A DNA stretch of 64,000 nt from Pseudomonas frederiksbergensis (GTDB lineage: Bacteria > Pseudomonadota > Gammaproteobacteria > Pseudomonadales > Pseudomonadaceae): the NCBI RefSeq assembly GCF_003732665.1, contig NZ_MOBP01000022.1:235585-299584 (forward strand), written 5' to 3'. Shown piece after piece: positions 43,166-53,314 of this stretch (position 1 is its first letter; the number at the start of each line of letters is the position of its first letter). The notes beneath the pieces were generated by a model, which was given only the letters and a program-made list of their open reading frames with translations, did no database searches and had not been told where the DNA came from. Position numbers and translations under genes: made by a program.

Positions 43166-43192
43166 CCTGTGACGAATGGCTGTCAATCACCC

Positions 43193-43209
43193 TTTACGTT
43201 AACGTCAAC
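43193..43209. promoter_or_regulatory. LiuR-type operator 2
   Basis: TTTACGTTAACGTCAAC, a near copy of operator 1, 43 bases away centre to centre, between liuA and the acyl-CoA ligase gene; either or both may use it. Confidence 0.72.
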
Positions 43210-43254
43210 TTGAGCGAGAGTAGGGCCAGTTCAAGATAGAAAAGCGGACCCACC

Positions 43255-43345
43255 CTGTGGGAGCGGGCTTGCTCGCGAAAGCGGTATGTCAGTCGAAGTA
43301 ATGTCAGCTGACACGACGCCTTCGCGAGCAAGCCCGCTCCCACAG
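43255..43345. repeat. REPIN, GTGGGAGCGGG family
   Basis: Inverted REP pair lying in the leader of the acyl-CoA ligase gene. Confidence 0.94.
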
Positions 43346-43387
43346 GTGAACGTCGCCAACCCATAAATAAAGACAATAGGGGTCGTC

Positions 43388-45078
<1,691 letters not shown>

Positions 45079-45082
<4 letters not shown>

Positions 45083-45168
45083 GAGCGAGGCTTGCCCGCG
45101 AAGAACGATGACGCGGTTTTCCTGTTGGATCGAGGCGTTCCCTTCGCGGGCAAGCCTTGCTCCTACAG
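45079..45168. repeat. REPIN supplying the stop of the acyl-CoA ligase
   Basis: Inverted REP pair of the GTAGGAGCGAGGCTTGCCC subfamily. Its first bases, GTAG, contain the TAG stop codon of the preceding gene (45080-45082). Confidence 0.92.
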
Positions 45169-45196
45169 AAACCGGTTTTAGTGAAACGCAGAAAGC

Positions 45197-45572
45197 ACAA
45201 AGGGGAGCCGAAGCTCCCCTTTAATTTGTCGTTGCGCGTGCTCTTTTTTTATTATTGAGGGGCGGTCTATTGTTGTTTTTGGCAACCGTGGCCCTTTACC
45301 GCTGTTTTAGTCGACCCCCATCCGGGGTCAAGAGCAAACGTATTTTTTTGAGCGCTGATCTACTTTTTCGCCAAGCGATCCAACCAGTTCGGGAGCTACC
45401 TGAAGGTAGTTTTATTGTTCTCTGCCCGGTTGCGGGTTACTCCGAAAAGCACCCTGAAAAGCACACCTTCTCCAAAAAAATCTGTTAGCTGCGTCTCTGC
45501 CGTGTTGTTCTTGTTATGTCAGAGTCGTTTCGTCTTATTTTTATTGGTTTGCTGCTTTTTATTCTTGTTATG
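45197..45572 (-). ncRNA. crcY: Crc-antagonist small RNA, CrcY-type
   Basis: On the minus strand, a sigma-54 promoter is followed by about 375 bases rich in A, without protein-coding features, ending in a hairpin. At least six CA motifs of the AANAANAA kind occur (near 45569-45556, 45549-45534, 45515-45503, 45419-45410, 45280-45268 and 45256-45244). Such RNAs (CrcZ, CrcY, CrcX) sequester Hfq/Crc and so lift catabolite repression; CbrB activates their sigma-54 promoters. In P. putida I recall CrcY lying next to the HMG-CoA lyase gene, as here, which supports the CrcY name. The sRNA is upstream of no gene and downstream of liuE on the same strand. Confidence 0.85.
45199..45222 (-). terminator. 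Terminator of the CrcY-type RNA
   Basis: Stem AAAGGGGAGC/GCTCCCCTTT with a TTCG tetraloop on the minus strand. The same stem could also stop the plus-strand acyl-CoA ligase transcript (followed by AATTTG there). Confidence 0.85.
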
Positions 45573-45582
45573 CCATAGAGAT

Positions 45583-45598
45583 AGCAGGAGCCGTGCCA
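45583..45598 (-). promoter_or_regulatory. Sigma-54 promoter of the CrcY-type RNA
   Basis: Minus strand TTGGCACGGCTCCTGCT has the -24 GG and -12 GC elements at standard spacing, predicting a start near 45572. Confidence 0.82.
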
Positions 45599-45679
45599 AC
45601 TTTATAAAGTCCTTTAAAATCAACGAATTGAGATTTCGTAGGAATTTTCGCTCAGCTCAAACTCGACAATTTGTTTCCG

Positions 45680-45721
45680 TGTTACTCGTTTTGTACCCGC
45701 ACTCCAGACACTGCGGTAACA
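45680..45721. promoter_or_regulatory. Candidate CbrB activator sites
   Basis: TGTTAC (45680-45685) and GTAACA (45716-45721), inverted hexamers 30 bases apart, lie 80-120 bases upstream of the sigma-54 promoter. This suits an enhancer site for CbrB, whose known sites use TGTTAC-type half-sites as I recall. Confidence 0.5.
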
Positions 45722-45740
45722 CCCGGACACAACCGCAGCG

Positions 45741-46640
45741 TTACTGGGCGCTGCGCGCCTTGGCCACCCGCGAACCGGTGGCTCGCCCCAGCACGGTGCA
45801 AATCTGCTGGCCCGCGAGAATCAAGGCGTCCAGGTCGATACCGGTGTGAATACCCAAGCCATTGAGCAGGTACACCACGTCTTCGCTGGCAACGTTACCG
45901 CTGGCACCCTTGGCGTATGGGCAGCCGCCGAGGCCGGCGATAGAGCTGTCGAACACCGCGATGCCTTCCAGCAGGCTGGCGTAGATATTGGCCATGGCCT
46001 GGCCGTAGGTGTCGTGGAAATGCCCGGCCAGTTTGTCTCGCGGCACCTCTTTCGACACCACTTCGAACATTGTGCGGGTCGCGCCAGCGTTGCCGGTGCC
46101 GATGGTGTCGCCCAGGGAAACCTCGTAGCAGCCCATGGCATACAACTCCCGGGCGACCAGGGCGACTTGCTCCGGCGCGACGTGGCCTTCGTAAGGGCAG
46201 CCCAATACACACGACACATAACCGCGCACGCTGACGCCATGTTGCTTGGCCGCCTCCATGATCGGCACGAACCGCGCCAGGCTTTCGCTGATCGAGCAGT
46301 TGATGTTGCGCTGGGAGAACGCCTCGGAGGCGGCGGCGAATACCGCCACTTCCTTGACCCCAGCGGCGATTGCGTCTTCAAACCCGCGCAGGTTCGGCGC
46401 CAGTGCGCCGTAGGTCACGCCGGGCTTGCGCTGGATCTGCGCGAACACCTCGGCGGAACCGGCCATCTGCGGCACCCACTTGGGCGAGACGAAACTGCCG
46501 ACTTCTATATAGCCCAGGCCTGCGGCGCTCAAGGCATCCACCAGCCGCACCTTGTCCGCGACGCTGATGGGCTGGGCTTCGTTTTGCAGACCGTCGCGGG
46601 GGCCGACTTCGATCAGGCGTACGTGGGTGGGGAGGGACAT
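45741..46640 (-). CDS. liuE: Hydroxymethylglutaryl-CoA lyase
   Basis: LiuE (MvaB) splits 3-hydroxy-3-methylglutaryl-CoA into acetyl-CoA and acetoacetate, the last step of the leucine pathway. The 299-residue protein has VRLIEVGPRDGLQNE with the catalytic arginine/aspartate, SVRGYVSCVLGCPYEGHV, GHFHDTYGQAMANIYASL and the signature GLGGCPYAKGASGN with the active-site cysteine. ATG at 46640 has AGG upstream; open codons before it come from a REP element. It lies after liuR with a REPIN between. Confidence 0.94.
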   Translation of the reverse strand: MSLPTHVRLIEVGPRDGLQNEAQPISVADKVRLVDALSAAGLGYIEVGSFVSPKWVPQMAGSAEVFAQIQRKPGVTYGALAPNLRGFEDAIAAGVKEVAVFAAASEAFSQRNINCSISESLARFVPIMEAAKQHGVSVRGYVSCVLGCPYEGHVAPEQVALVARELYAMGCYEVSLGDTIGTGNAGATRTMFEVVSKEVPRDKLAGHFHDTYGQAMANIYASLLEGIAVFDSSIAGLGGCPYAKGASGNVASEDVVYLLNGLGIHTGIDLDALILAGQQICTVLGRATGSRVAKARSAQ

Positions 46641-46672
46641 GGCAGTGGACCTTCTGAATGTTCGCAGAACCC

Positions 46673-46763
46673 CTGTGGGAGCGGGCTTGCTCGCGAATGC
46701 GGTTTTACATTCAACATTGATGTTGGCTGACACACCGCATTCGCGAGCAAGCCCGCTCCCACA
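46673..46763. repeat. REPIN between liuR and liuE
   Basis: Inverted REP pair of the GTGGGAGCGGG family. Confidence 0.94.
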
Positions 46764-46778
46764 TTGGATCGTCGTTGG

Positions 46779-47180
46779 TTATTGAACGGGCTGCTGACTC
46801 TTGATCGTCTGTTCCAGCGCCTGGGTGCAGCGCTCTTGCGCCGTATCCAGTTCCAGCTTCATCTGCTCGATATCCAGCATCTGTTGCTCCAGTTGCTCGC
46901 GCCGCTCGGCGATTTTGGTCAGCATGGTTTGCAGTTGTTTCTGATTGCCGCCGGTGGGGTCGTAGAGTTCGATCAGTTCGCGGCATTCGGCCAGGGAAAA
47001 ACCGATGCGCTTGCCCCGCAGGATCAGCTTGAGGCTGACCTTGTCCCGGGGCGAGTAGATGCGTTCCTGACCACGGCGTTCGGGGCTGAGCAGGCCTTGC
47101 TCTTCATAAAAGCGAATGGCCCGGGTAGTGATGTCGAGCTCGCGGGCGAGGTCGGAAATGCTGTAGGTCTGGCTGCTCAT
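46779..47180 (-). CDS. liuR: MerR-family regulator of leucine catabolism
   Basis: The 133-residue MerR protein begins with a winged helix-turn-helix (YSISDLARELDITTRAIRFYEEQGLLSPERRGQERIYSPRDKVSLKLI) and continues into a long dimerisation helix (LQTMLTKIAERREQLEQQMLDIEQMKLELDTAQ). LiuR represses or activates liu genes in response to branched-chain acyl-CoA intermediates. A palindrome like those before liuA lies upstream (47223-47238), as expected for autoregulation. It is co-oriented with liuE. Confidence 0.9.
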   Translation of the reverse strand: MSSQTYSISDLARELDITTRAIRFYEEQGLLSPERRGQERIYSPRDKVSLKLILRGKRIGFSLAECRELIELYDPTGGNQKQLQTMLTKIAERREQLEQQMLDIEQMKLELDTAQERCTQALEQTIKSQQPVQ

Positions 47181-47222
47181 GGAAGCGCTCGAAGAAGGTC
47201 ATGGCGCTAAGCTAATGGCAGG

Positions 47223-47238
47223 TTGACGTTTACGTCAA
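47223..47238. promoter_or_regulatory. LiuR-type operator 3 (upstream of liuR)
   Basis: TTGACGTTTACGTCAA is palindromic except at its centre and shares ACGTT-ACGT with operators 1 and 2. It may also contain a -35 TTGACG for liuR. Confidence 0.72.
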
Positions 47239-47270
47239 GGGGCAGGGGGCTATGGTGTTGCGGATGGCCT

Positions 47271-47364
47271 CTTCGCGAGCAAGCCCGCTCCCACAGGGAT
47301 CTCTGTAATACACAAATGTTGTGCTCTCTGAAGATCGAATGTGGGAGCGGGCTTGCTCGCGAAG
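47271..47364. repeat. Pair of REP arms, outward orientation
   Basis: REP arms facing away from each other across a linker with AATACACAAATGTTGTG, like the pairs at 11241 and 12751. Confidence 0.87.
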
Positions 47365-47386
47365 AACGGTAACGCGGTGCAACGTC

Positions 47387-48316
47387 CTACACCTTATCGA
47401 GCTTCTTCTCATGCGCCGTCACTTGCTGGCACAACTCGATCATCTGCTCGCGCATCCAGCGGTTGGCCGGGTCCTGGTCGGTGCTTTCGTGCCAGTAGAG
47501 GTGGGTTTCCACCGGCGGCACGTCGTTGACCGGCAGGTTGAACGCGTGCAAATCATGGCGACGGGCAAAGCGTTCCGGCACGGTCATCACCATGTCGGTC
47601 TGCTGCAACACCTGGGACGCCATCAAATAATGCTGGGAACGCAGGGCGATCTTGCGCTGAATCCCCATTTTCCCCAGGGCCAGGTCGACATGCCCAAGGC
47701 CGCTGCGGCGGCTGGAAATGTGGATGTGGGTCAGCGACAGGTAATCGTCGAGGGTGAATTTTTCTTTGCCCGCCAGCGGATGGCCCTTACGCATGGCGCA
47801 TACGTAACGGTCCTCCATCAACTTGACGTGACGCACCTGCGGGTCGGTGTTAAGCGGCGCGTCCACGGCAAAATCCAGGCGACCGGCCGCCAGTTCCTTG
47901 GTTGTCTCGCGGCGCTTGGACAGAAAACTCTCGATGATCACCGCCGGTGCCAGGCGCCGCAGGCGTTGGAACAAGGCTGGCAGGATCACCGCTTCGGTGA
48001 GGTCGGTCATGCTGATGCGGTAGGTCTTGACCGCTTGCAGCGGGTTGAAAATGCGGCTTTCCTGCACCGACACCCGCAACAACGAGAGCGCGTTGCGCAC
48101 CGGGCCGATGATGTTTTGCGCCATGGGCGTGGGCACCATGCCTTGGGCGGTGCGCACGAACAAGGGGTCGTTGAAGGTCTCGCGCAGGCGTGCAAGGGCG
48201 TTGGAAACCGCCGGCTGGGTAATGCCGACAATCTGCCCGGCGCGGGTCAGGTTGGCTTCGGTGTAGATCGCGTCGAAGACGATGAAAAGGTTGAGGTCGA
48301 CCTTGCTCAGATTCAT
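47387..48316 (-). CDS. LysR-family transcriptional regulator
   Basis: The 309-residue protein has the LysR helix-turn-helix (DLNLFIVFDAIYTEANLTRAGQIVGITQPAVSNALARLRETF, about residues 7-48) and an effector domain with PAVIIESFLSKRRETTKELAAGRLDFAVD. It is of the NodD/PA2206-like subgroup. It is divergent from the acyl-CoA dehydrogenase at 48469, across 152 bases, and probably regulates it. Confidence 0.88.
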   Translation of the reverse strand: MNLSKVDLNLFIVFDAIYTEANLTRAGQIVGITQPAVSNALARLRETFNDPLFVRTAQGMVPTPMAQNIIGPVRNALSLLRVSVQESRIFNPLQAVKTYRISMTDLTEAVILPALFQRLRRLAPAVIIESFLSKRRETTKELAAGRLDFAVDAPLNTDPQVRHVKLMEDRYVCAMRKGHPLAGKEKFTLDDYLSLTHIHISSRRSGLGHVDLALGKMGIQRKIALRSQHYLMASQVLQQTDMVMTVPERFARRHDLHAFNLPVNDVPPVETHLYWHESTDQDPANRWMREQMIELCQQVTAHEKKLDKV

Positions 48317-48468
48317 TGCGCTGCACTCTTATTGTTGGTTCTCAATCACCCGATCATATATCGGTGATGAATGTTAATACACGCCGAGAATAGGCTAGGT
48401 AAATTATCAACGCTGTTCTAGCATCGATTGCATGCCCTGAACAACCTCCCGAAAGAAGGTAGCTGCCC

Positions 48469-49698
48469 ATGGATTTCGCTTATTCGCCCAAGGTGCAAGA
48501 ACTGCGTGAGCGCGTGACCGCGTTCATGGACACCTACGTTTATCCCGCTGAAGCCGTGTTCGAGCGTCAGGTCGCCGAAGGCGATCGCTGGCAGCCGACG
48601 GCGATCATGGAAGAACTCAAACTCAAGGCCAAGGCCGAAGGCTTGTGGAATTTGTTTCTGCCTGAGTCCGAACTCGGCGCCGGCCTGACCAACCTTGAAT
48701 ATGCGCCGTTGGCCGAAATCATGGGTCGCTCGCTGCTCGGTCCCGAACCGTTCAACTGCTCGGCACCGGACACCGGCAACATGGAAGTGCTGGTGCGCTA
48801 CGCCAACGAAGAACAGAAACAGCGTTACCTCGAACCGCTGCTGCGCGGCGAGATTCGCTCGGCGTTCGCCATGACTGAGCCGGATGTAGCCTCGTCCGAT
48901 GCCACCAACATGGCCGCCCGCGCCGTGCGTGATGGCAACGAATGGGTGATCAACGGCAAGAAATGGTGGACCTCCGGTGCTTGCGATCCGCGTTGCAAGA
49001 TCCTGATCTTCATGGGTCTGAGCGACCCTGATGCACCGCGTCATGCCCAGCACTCGATGATCCTGGTGCCGGTGGACACCCCCGGCGTGAAAATCGTCCG
49101 TCCGCTACCGGTGTTCGGCTACGACGACGCACCCCATGGCCACGCCGAAGTGCTGTTCGAAAACGTCCGGGTGCCGTATGAAAACGTCCTGTTGGGCGAA
49201 GGACGCGGCTTCGAAATCGCCCAGGGTCGCCTTGGCCCAGGCCGGATTCACCACTGCATGCGCTCCATCGGTATGGCCGAGCGTGCGCTGGAGTTGATGT
49301 GCAAACGTGCGGTCAGCCGTACCGCATTTGGCAAACCATTGGCGCGATTGGGCGGCAACATCGACAAAATCGCCGACTCGCGGATGGAAATCGACATGGC
49401 GCGGCTGCTGACGTTGAAAGCGGCGTACATGATGGACACCGTGGGCAACAAGATTGCCAAAAGCGAAATCGCCCAGATCAAGGTTGTTGCACCGAATGTG
49501 GCGTTGCGCGTGATCGACCGGGCGATCCAGATCCATGGCGGGGCAGGGGTGTCGAACGACTTCCCGCTGGCCTACATGTACGCCATGCAGCGCACCCTGC
49601 GCCTGGCCGACGGCCCGGACGAAGTGCACCGTGCGGCGATTGGCAAATTCGAGATTGGTAAATATGTGCCGAAAGAGATGATGCGTAGCGCGCAATAA
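48469..49698 (+). CDS. Acyl-CoA dehydrogenase (ACAD10/11-like)
   Basis: The 409-residue protein has SAFAMTEPDVASSDATNMAARAVRDGNEWVINGKKWWTSGACDPRCKILIFMG (FAD/substrate-binding), GPGRIHHCMRSIGMAERALELMCKRA and IQIHGGAGVSNDFPLAYMYAMQRTLRLADGPDEVHR. It belongs to a long-chain or 4-hydroxyacyl-type acyl-CoA dehydrogenase clade related to mammalian ACAD10/11; chain length preference cannot be read. Probably controlled by the divergent LysR protein. Confidence 0.87.
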   Translation: MDFAYSPKVQELRERVTAFMDTYVYPAEAVFERQVAEGDRWQPTAIMEELKLKAKAEGLWNLFLPESELGAGLTNLEYAPLAEIMGRSLLGPEPFNCSAPDTGNMEVLVRYANEEQKQRYLEPLLRGEIRSAFAMTEPDVASSDATNMAARAVRDGNEWVINGKKWWTSGACDPRCKILIFMGLSDPDAPRHAQHSMILVPVDTPGVKIVRPLPVFGYDDAPHGHAEVLFENVRVPYENVLLGEGRGFEIAQGRLGPGRIHHCMRSIGMAERALELMCKRAVSRTAFGKPLARLGGNIDKIADSRMEIDMARLLTLKAAYMMDTVGNKIAKSEIAQIKVVAPNVALRVIDRAIQIHGGAGVSNDFPLAYMYAMQRTLRLADGPDEVHRAAIGKFEIGKYVPKEMMRSAQ

Positions 49699-49707
49699 CA
49701 CCTACAG

Positions 49708-49819
49708 ATCGTTCCCACGCTCCGCGTGGGAATGCCGCCATGGACGCTCCGCGTCCGCTTTTGTAGCGGTGACGCGGAGCGTCACGGGATGCATTCCCAC
49801 GCAGAGCGTGGGAACGATC
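49708..49819. repeat. Inverted repeat, GATCGTTCCCACGCTCCGCG family
   Basis: Long hairpin of a third REP-like family with nested GACGCGGAGCGTC elements; a second copy is at 58719-58831. Confidence 0.9.
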
Positions 49820-49826
49820 GACGTGG

Positions 49827-51167
49827 TCAATACACCCAAACCTCAACCCGCCGATTCTTGATCCGTCCCTCATCCGCGCTATTCGCCGCTACTGGCATCT
49901 CGGCGCCAAAGCCACGAATCTCGCGAAACACCACACCGCTTTTCACCAGTTCCCGCCGCACCGCCATCGCCCGCAGTTTCGACAGCAGGTCGGCCCGCGC
50001 CGGGTCGCTCTTGGCATCGCCAAACCCCACCAGCGTTACCTCGCGGTTGCTCTTGTCGTGCTGCTTTATATAGTCGAGCACCCGGGACAGGTCCTGCCGG
50101 GCCTTGTTGTCCAGGCTCGCGCTGCCTTCTTCAAAGCGAAAATTCACAGTCAAACGCTGGGCATGCCGGCTCAGGGCCTGATAGCCCTCGGGCATCAGCG
50201 AGTTCGGTGTGACCGCCATGGCCTGAACGGTCTGGGCGATAAAGCCGTTGGCCGCGACAATCGCCTGACCCTTGCTGCTTTGAGCGAAGGCCACCAGCGC
50301 CTCGGCCCAGGGATTTTTCCCATTCGGCGGCAGGTAAAAGAACAGTCGTCGGGACAGCGGATAGTCCTCGGTGGCAATCAAACTGTTGAGCGGCAACATC
50401 GCCTGGGATTGCCCATCGACAATGGCCACGGCTTTCGCCTGGCGCACGTAGGGCAGGCCGATAAAACCGATGCCTTGCGGGTCGAGGCTGACCGCGTCGG
50501 ACAATTGCTCGCTGGACTCGAAACGTTTCGCCGTGCTGCTCAGACTTTTCCCACGCCGACTGAGGACCAATTCCTTGAACGTGTCGTAGGTGCCCGACTG
50601 ATCATCCCGCGCATACAGATGAATCGTCCCACCGATCCCGCCGAGTTCTTCCCACGTGCTGGCCTCGCCACTGAAGATCCGCGCCAGTTGTTCGGTGTTG
50701 AGCTGATTCAGCGGATTTTGCGGATGCAGGATGATCGCCAGGCCATCAATGGCGATGACTTGTTCGGCGGTGGGGCTTTTCAGATCGCCCAGGGATTTGA
50801 GGTCCGCCAGTTCGCTGTCCTTGATTGGACGGGACGAGGCGGCGAGGTCGGCGGAGGCGTTTTTCAGGGCAGTGAAACCGGTGCTGGAACCGTGGGCCGC
50901 GACCTCGATCACCACCCGCCGACCCTGGGCCGTTTGCCCGACGATCCGCTGTTCGTTGGCCGTGTCCGGGGTTTCGCTGTGCACCTTGACCAGGCCTTGC
51001 TCCTGCATCAGCCCCGCGACCAGCGCCGGGCCCAAATCCGCGCCAATGGTGTTGGAACCCTGGATGCGCAGCACGGGGCCGCGTTCGGGGATTGGCAAGA
51101 CGCTGGCGGTGGCCATTAACGGCAGGGTGAGACACACCATTAACAGGAACAATACGCGCAGCGTCAT
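49827..51167 (-). CDS. PstS-like phosphate-binding protein fused to an OmpA peptidoglycan-binding domain
   Basis: The 446-residue protein has a signal peptide (LFLLMVCLTLPLMATA-S), a PstS-type periplasmic binding domain (GPVLRIQGSNTIGADLGPALVAGLM, GSSTGFTALKNASADLAASSRPI, QSGTYDTFKELVLSRRG) and, from about residue 338, an OmpA-like domain (VNFRFEEGSASLDNKARQDLSRVLDYIKQHDKSNREVTLVGFGDAK, ending RIKNRRVEVWVY). This pairing would hold a phosphate-binding (or related) protein on the cell wall. No Pst transporter genes are near, so its role is probably other than plain uptake, for example sensing or protein-surface function. Confidence 0.88.
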   Translation of the reverse strand: MTLRVLFLLMVCLTLPLMATASVLPIPERGPVLRIQGSNTIGADLGPALVAGLMQEQGLVKVHSETPDTANEQRIVGQTAQGRRVVIEVAAHGSSTGFTALKNASADLAASSRPIKDSELADLKSLGDLKSPTAEQVIAIDGLAIILHPQNPLNQLNTEQLARIFSGEASTWEELGGIGGTIHLYARDDQSGTYDTFKELVLSRRGKSLSSTAKRFESSEQLSDAVSLDPQGIGFIGLPYVRQAKAVAIVDGQSQAMLPLNSLIATEDYPLSRRLFFYLPPNGKNPWAEALVAFAQSSKGQAIVAANGFIAQTVQAMAVTPNSLMPEGYQALSRHAQRLTVNFRFEEGSASLDNKARQDLSRVLDYIKQHDKSNREVTLVGFGDAKSDPARADLLSKLRAMAVRRELVKSGVVFREIRGFGAEMPVAANSADEGRIKNRRVEVWVY

Positions 51168-51241
51168 GCCGGCACCTTAATAAGCCAAAGGAAGTGCCGG
51201 GAGAATAAGTCAGTAAGGTTTCCGAAAGATGACACTCAACC

Positions 51242-51333
51242 CTGTGGGAGCGGGCTTGCTCGCGAAGGCGTCGGGTCAGTCAACGCATGCATCAACTGAT
51301 ACACCGCTTTCGCGAGCAAGCCCGCTCCCACAG
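51242..51333. repeat. REPIN (first of two near-identical)
   Basis: Inverted REP pair after the PstS-OmpA gene start. Its inner loop ATGCATCAACTGATACACCG recurs in the next REPIN. The 326-base gap 51168-51493 holds these two elements and nothing else recognised. Confidence 0.94.
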
Positions 51334-51378
51334 GGGGGCTGTGTGTTTCACAGAAATTGCGTCTGACACCAAACCAAA

Positions 51379-51469
51379 TGTGGGAGCGGGCTTGCTCGCG
51401 AAGGCGCCGTGTCATTCAACACATGCATCAACTGATACACCGCTTTCGCGAGCAAGCCCGCTCCCACAG
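51379..51469. repeat. REPIN (second of two near-identical)
   Basis: Inverted REP pair with almost the same inner loop as its neighbour, suggesting a recent local duplication. Confidence 0.94.
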
Positions 51470-51493
51470 GGGATTGGGGGTGAATTCGGGGGA

Positions 51494-52306
51494 TCAGCTC
51501 AATTCAAGCCAGATCGGTGCATGATCCGATGGTTTTTCCATCGCCCGCAGGTCGTAATCCACTCCGGCATCCTTCACTCGCGGCAACAAGCCATGGGAGG
51601 CCATGATCACGTCGATCCGCAGCCCGCGCTTGGGTTCGTCTTCAAAGCCGCGGCTGCGGTAGTCGAACCAACTGAAACGGTCAGCCACTTCCGGGTTCAG
51701 GTGCCGGAAACTGTCCACCAGGCCCCAGTTCTTCAGGCGTGCCATCCACTCGCGCTCTTCCGGCAGGAAGCTGCACTTGCCGGTTTTCAGCCAGCGTTTC
51801 ATGTTGTCCGGGCCGATGCCGATGTCGCAGTCTTCCGGGGAAATGTTGACATCGCCCATCACCACCAGCGGCTGCTCGTTGGTGAACTGGCTTTCCAGCA
51901 ATGCCTGTAAATCGTTGTAGAAACGCTGCTTGGCCGGGAATTTGGTCGGGTGGTCGCGGCTTTCGCCCTGGGGGAAATAGCCATTCATGATCGTCACCGG
52001 CACACCATTGGCGTCGGCGAAAGTGCCCCAGATGAAGCGCCGCTGCGCGTCTTCTTCATCGGTGACGAAGCCTTTATGCAGGGCCAGCGGCTCCTGGCGC
52101 GAGAGCAGGGCAACGCCGTAATGGCCCTTTTGCCCGTGGAAATACACGTGGTAGCCCAGGGCCTGAACCTCGGCCAACGGGAATTGGTCGTCGTGGACCT
52201 TGGTTTCCTGCAGGCCGATGACGTCCGGTTGATGCTTTTCAATCAGCGCCGCCAACTGATGCGGGCGAGCGCGCAGCCCGTTGATGTTGAAGGAGACGAT
52301 CTTCAT
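51494..52306 (-). CDS. xthA: Exodeoxyribonuclease III
   Basis: The 270-residue protein is an AP endonuclease/3'-phosphatase of base excision repair: MKIVSFNINGLRARPHQL, IGLQETKVHDDQFP (metal-binding Glu), VVMGDVNISPEDCDIG and the C-terminal LRIDVIMAS and KPSDHAPIWLELS with the catalytic Asp-His. ATG at 52306 gives the standard XthA beginning; upstream in-frame codons are partly REP-derived and are excluded. It stands alone. Confidence 0.94.
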   Translation of the reverse strand: MKIVSFNINGLRARPHQLAALIEKHQPDVIGLQETKVHDDQFPLAEVQALGYHVYFHGQKGHYGVALLSRQEPLALHKGFVTDEEDAQRRFIWGTFADANGVPVTIMNGYFPQGESRDHPTKFPAKQRFYNDLQALLESQFTNEQPLVVMGDVNISPEDCDIGIGPDNMKRWLKTGKCSFLPEEREWMARLKNWGLVDSFRHLNPEVADRFSWFDYRSRGFEDEPKRGLRIDVIMASHGLLPRVKDAGVDYDLRAMEKPSDHAPIWLELS

Positions 52307-52415
52307 GGTCGGCAGTCCTGGCAAAAGGGCGATGCTAGCTGACATGTAGGAATGGGGCCAGTGTTGGGGTGAGGGGATTCGTGTTTGGCTGAAGGAATGT
52401 GGCGCCATTGCTGGC

Positions 52416-52490
52416 GCCTTCGCGAGCAGGCTCGCTCCCACAGGGTTATGGTCTATACCTTTGTGGGAGCGAGCCTGCTCGCGAAGACGG
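52416..52490. repeat. Pair of REP arms, outward orientation
   Basis: Two REP arms of the GTGGGAGCGAGC form face away from each other across GGTTATGGTCTATACCTTT. Confidence 0.86.
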
Positions 52491-52598
52491 CCTGAGCCGC
52501 AACACTGATTCGGATCAGAAAGGAACTGTGCCAGCGCTATAGGCTCGTAACCAGAAGAGCGCCGTCATTTGAACGGTGCCCCGGGGAGATCTACCGTT

Positions 52599-53249
52599 AT
52601 GCCTGAAACCTCGACCGCCATCGCCGATATCCACATGCTCGACAGCGGCTACTCCCGCGAAGCGCGCTCCTTGCTGTACCAGGCTTACCGCCACGAGCCG
52701 ACCTTCGGCTATCTGTTCGAAGCCGAGCGCCCTGGCTATGAGCAGCGCGTTCGCGCCACCGTGCGCGAACTGGTCAAACAACATTTCCTTCAGGATTTGC
52801 CGGCCATCGGCCTGTTGGTCAACGACCGTTTGATCGGCATCGCCCTGATCGCGCCGCCGCAACGCCGCTTGGGCATCACCGAAAGCTGGGCCTGGCGTCT
52901 GCGCATGGTGCTCAGCACCGGTTTCCGCTGCACCCGGCGTTACCTCGAATACCACGATGCGGTCGCGGCCTGTGTGCCGTCCGATGCGGTGCATGTGCTG
53001 CCATTGCTGGGGATTCACCCGCAGTTCCAGGGCAAACACTTCGGCGAGCAACTGCTGCAAGCGGTGCACAACTGGTGCGCGGTGGATGAACACTCGGAAG
53101 GGGTGATTCTCGATACCGGAAATCCGCGTTATCTGGAGTTCTATAAGCGTCAGGGCTATGAGGAAATTGGCGAAGTGGCGGTAGGACCGATCCGCGAGCA
53201 TGTGTTTTTTCACGCCAATCCCCAGGTGTTACAAACAGCAACCGCTTAA
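52599..53249 (+). CDS. GNAT-family N-acetyltransferase
   Basis: The 216-residue protein has the GNAT core: VHVLPLLGIHPQFQGKHFGEQLLQAVHNW for acetyl-CoA binding (HPQFQGKHFG in place of Q/RxxGxG/A) and VILDTGNPRYLEFYKRQGYEEIGE near the C terminus. Target unknown. ATG at 52599 has GGGGAGA 9 bases upstream. It is 66 bases from tamA on the same strand. Confidence 0.87.
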   Translation: MPETSTAIADIHMLDSGYSREARSLLYQAYRHEPTFGYLFEAERPGYEQRVRATVRELVKQHFLQDLPAIGLLVNDRLIGIALIAPPQRRLGITESWAWRLRMVLSTGFRCTRRYLEYHDAVAACVPSDAVHVLPLLGIHPQFQGKHFGEQLLQAVHNWCAVDEHSEGVILDTGNPRYLEFYKRQGYEEIGEVAVGPIREHVFFHANPQVLQTATA

Positions 53250-53278
53250 AGGTAGAACTTTCCCGGCACCCCAGGCTC

Positions 53279-53302
53279 TATCACGCTCCCAAGCTCGTGA
53301 TA
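53279..53302. other. Inverted repeat before tamA
   Basis: TATCACG-N10-CGTGATA lies in the GNAT-tamA gap, 13 bases before the tamA start. It could be an operator or a weak hairpin; no T run follows. Confidence 0.4.
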
Positions 53303-53314
53303 GCATCCGCGCCT

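Noticed and set aside
45230..45740. AT-rich stretch as a protein gene or foreign insert
   Set aside because: Base composition is explained by the A-rich CrcY-type RNA with its sigma-54 promoter and terminator; short open frames have no support.
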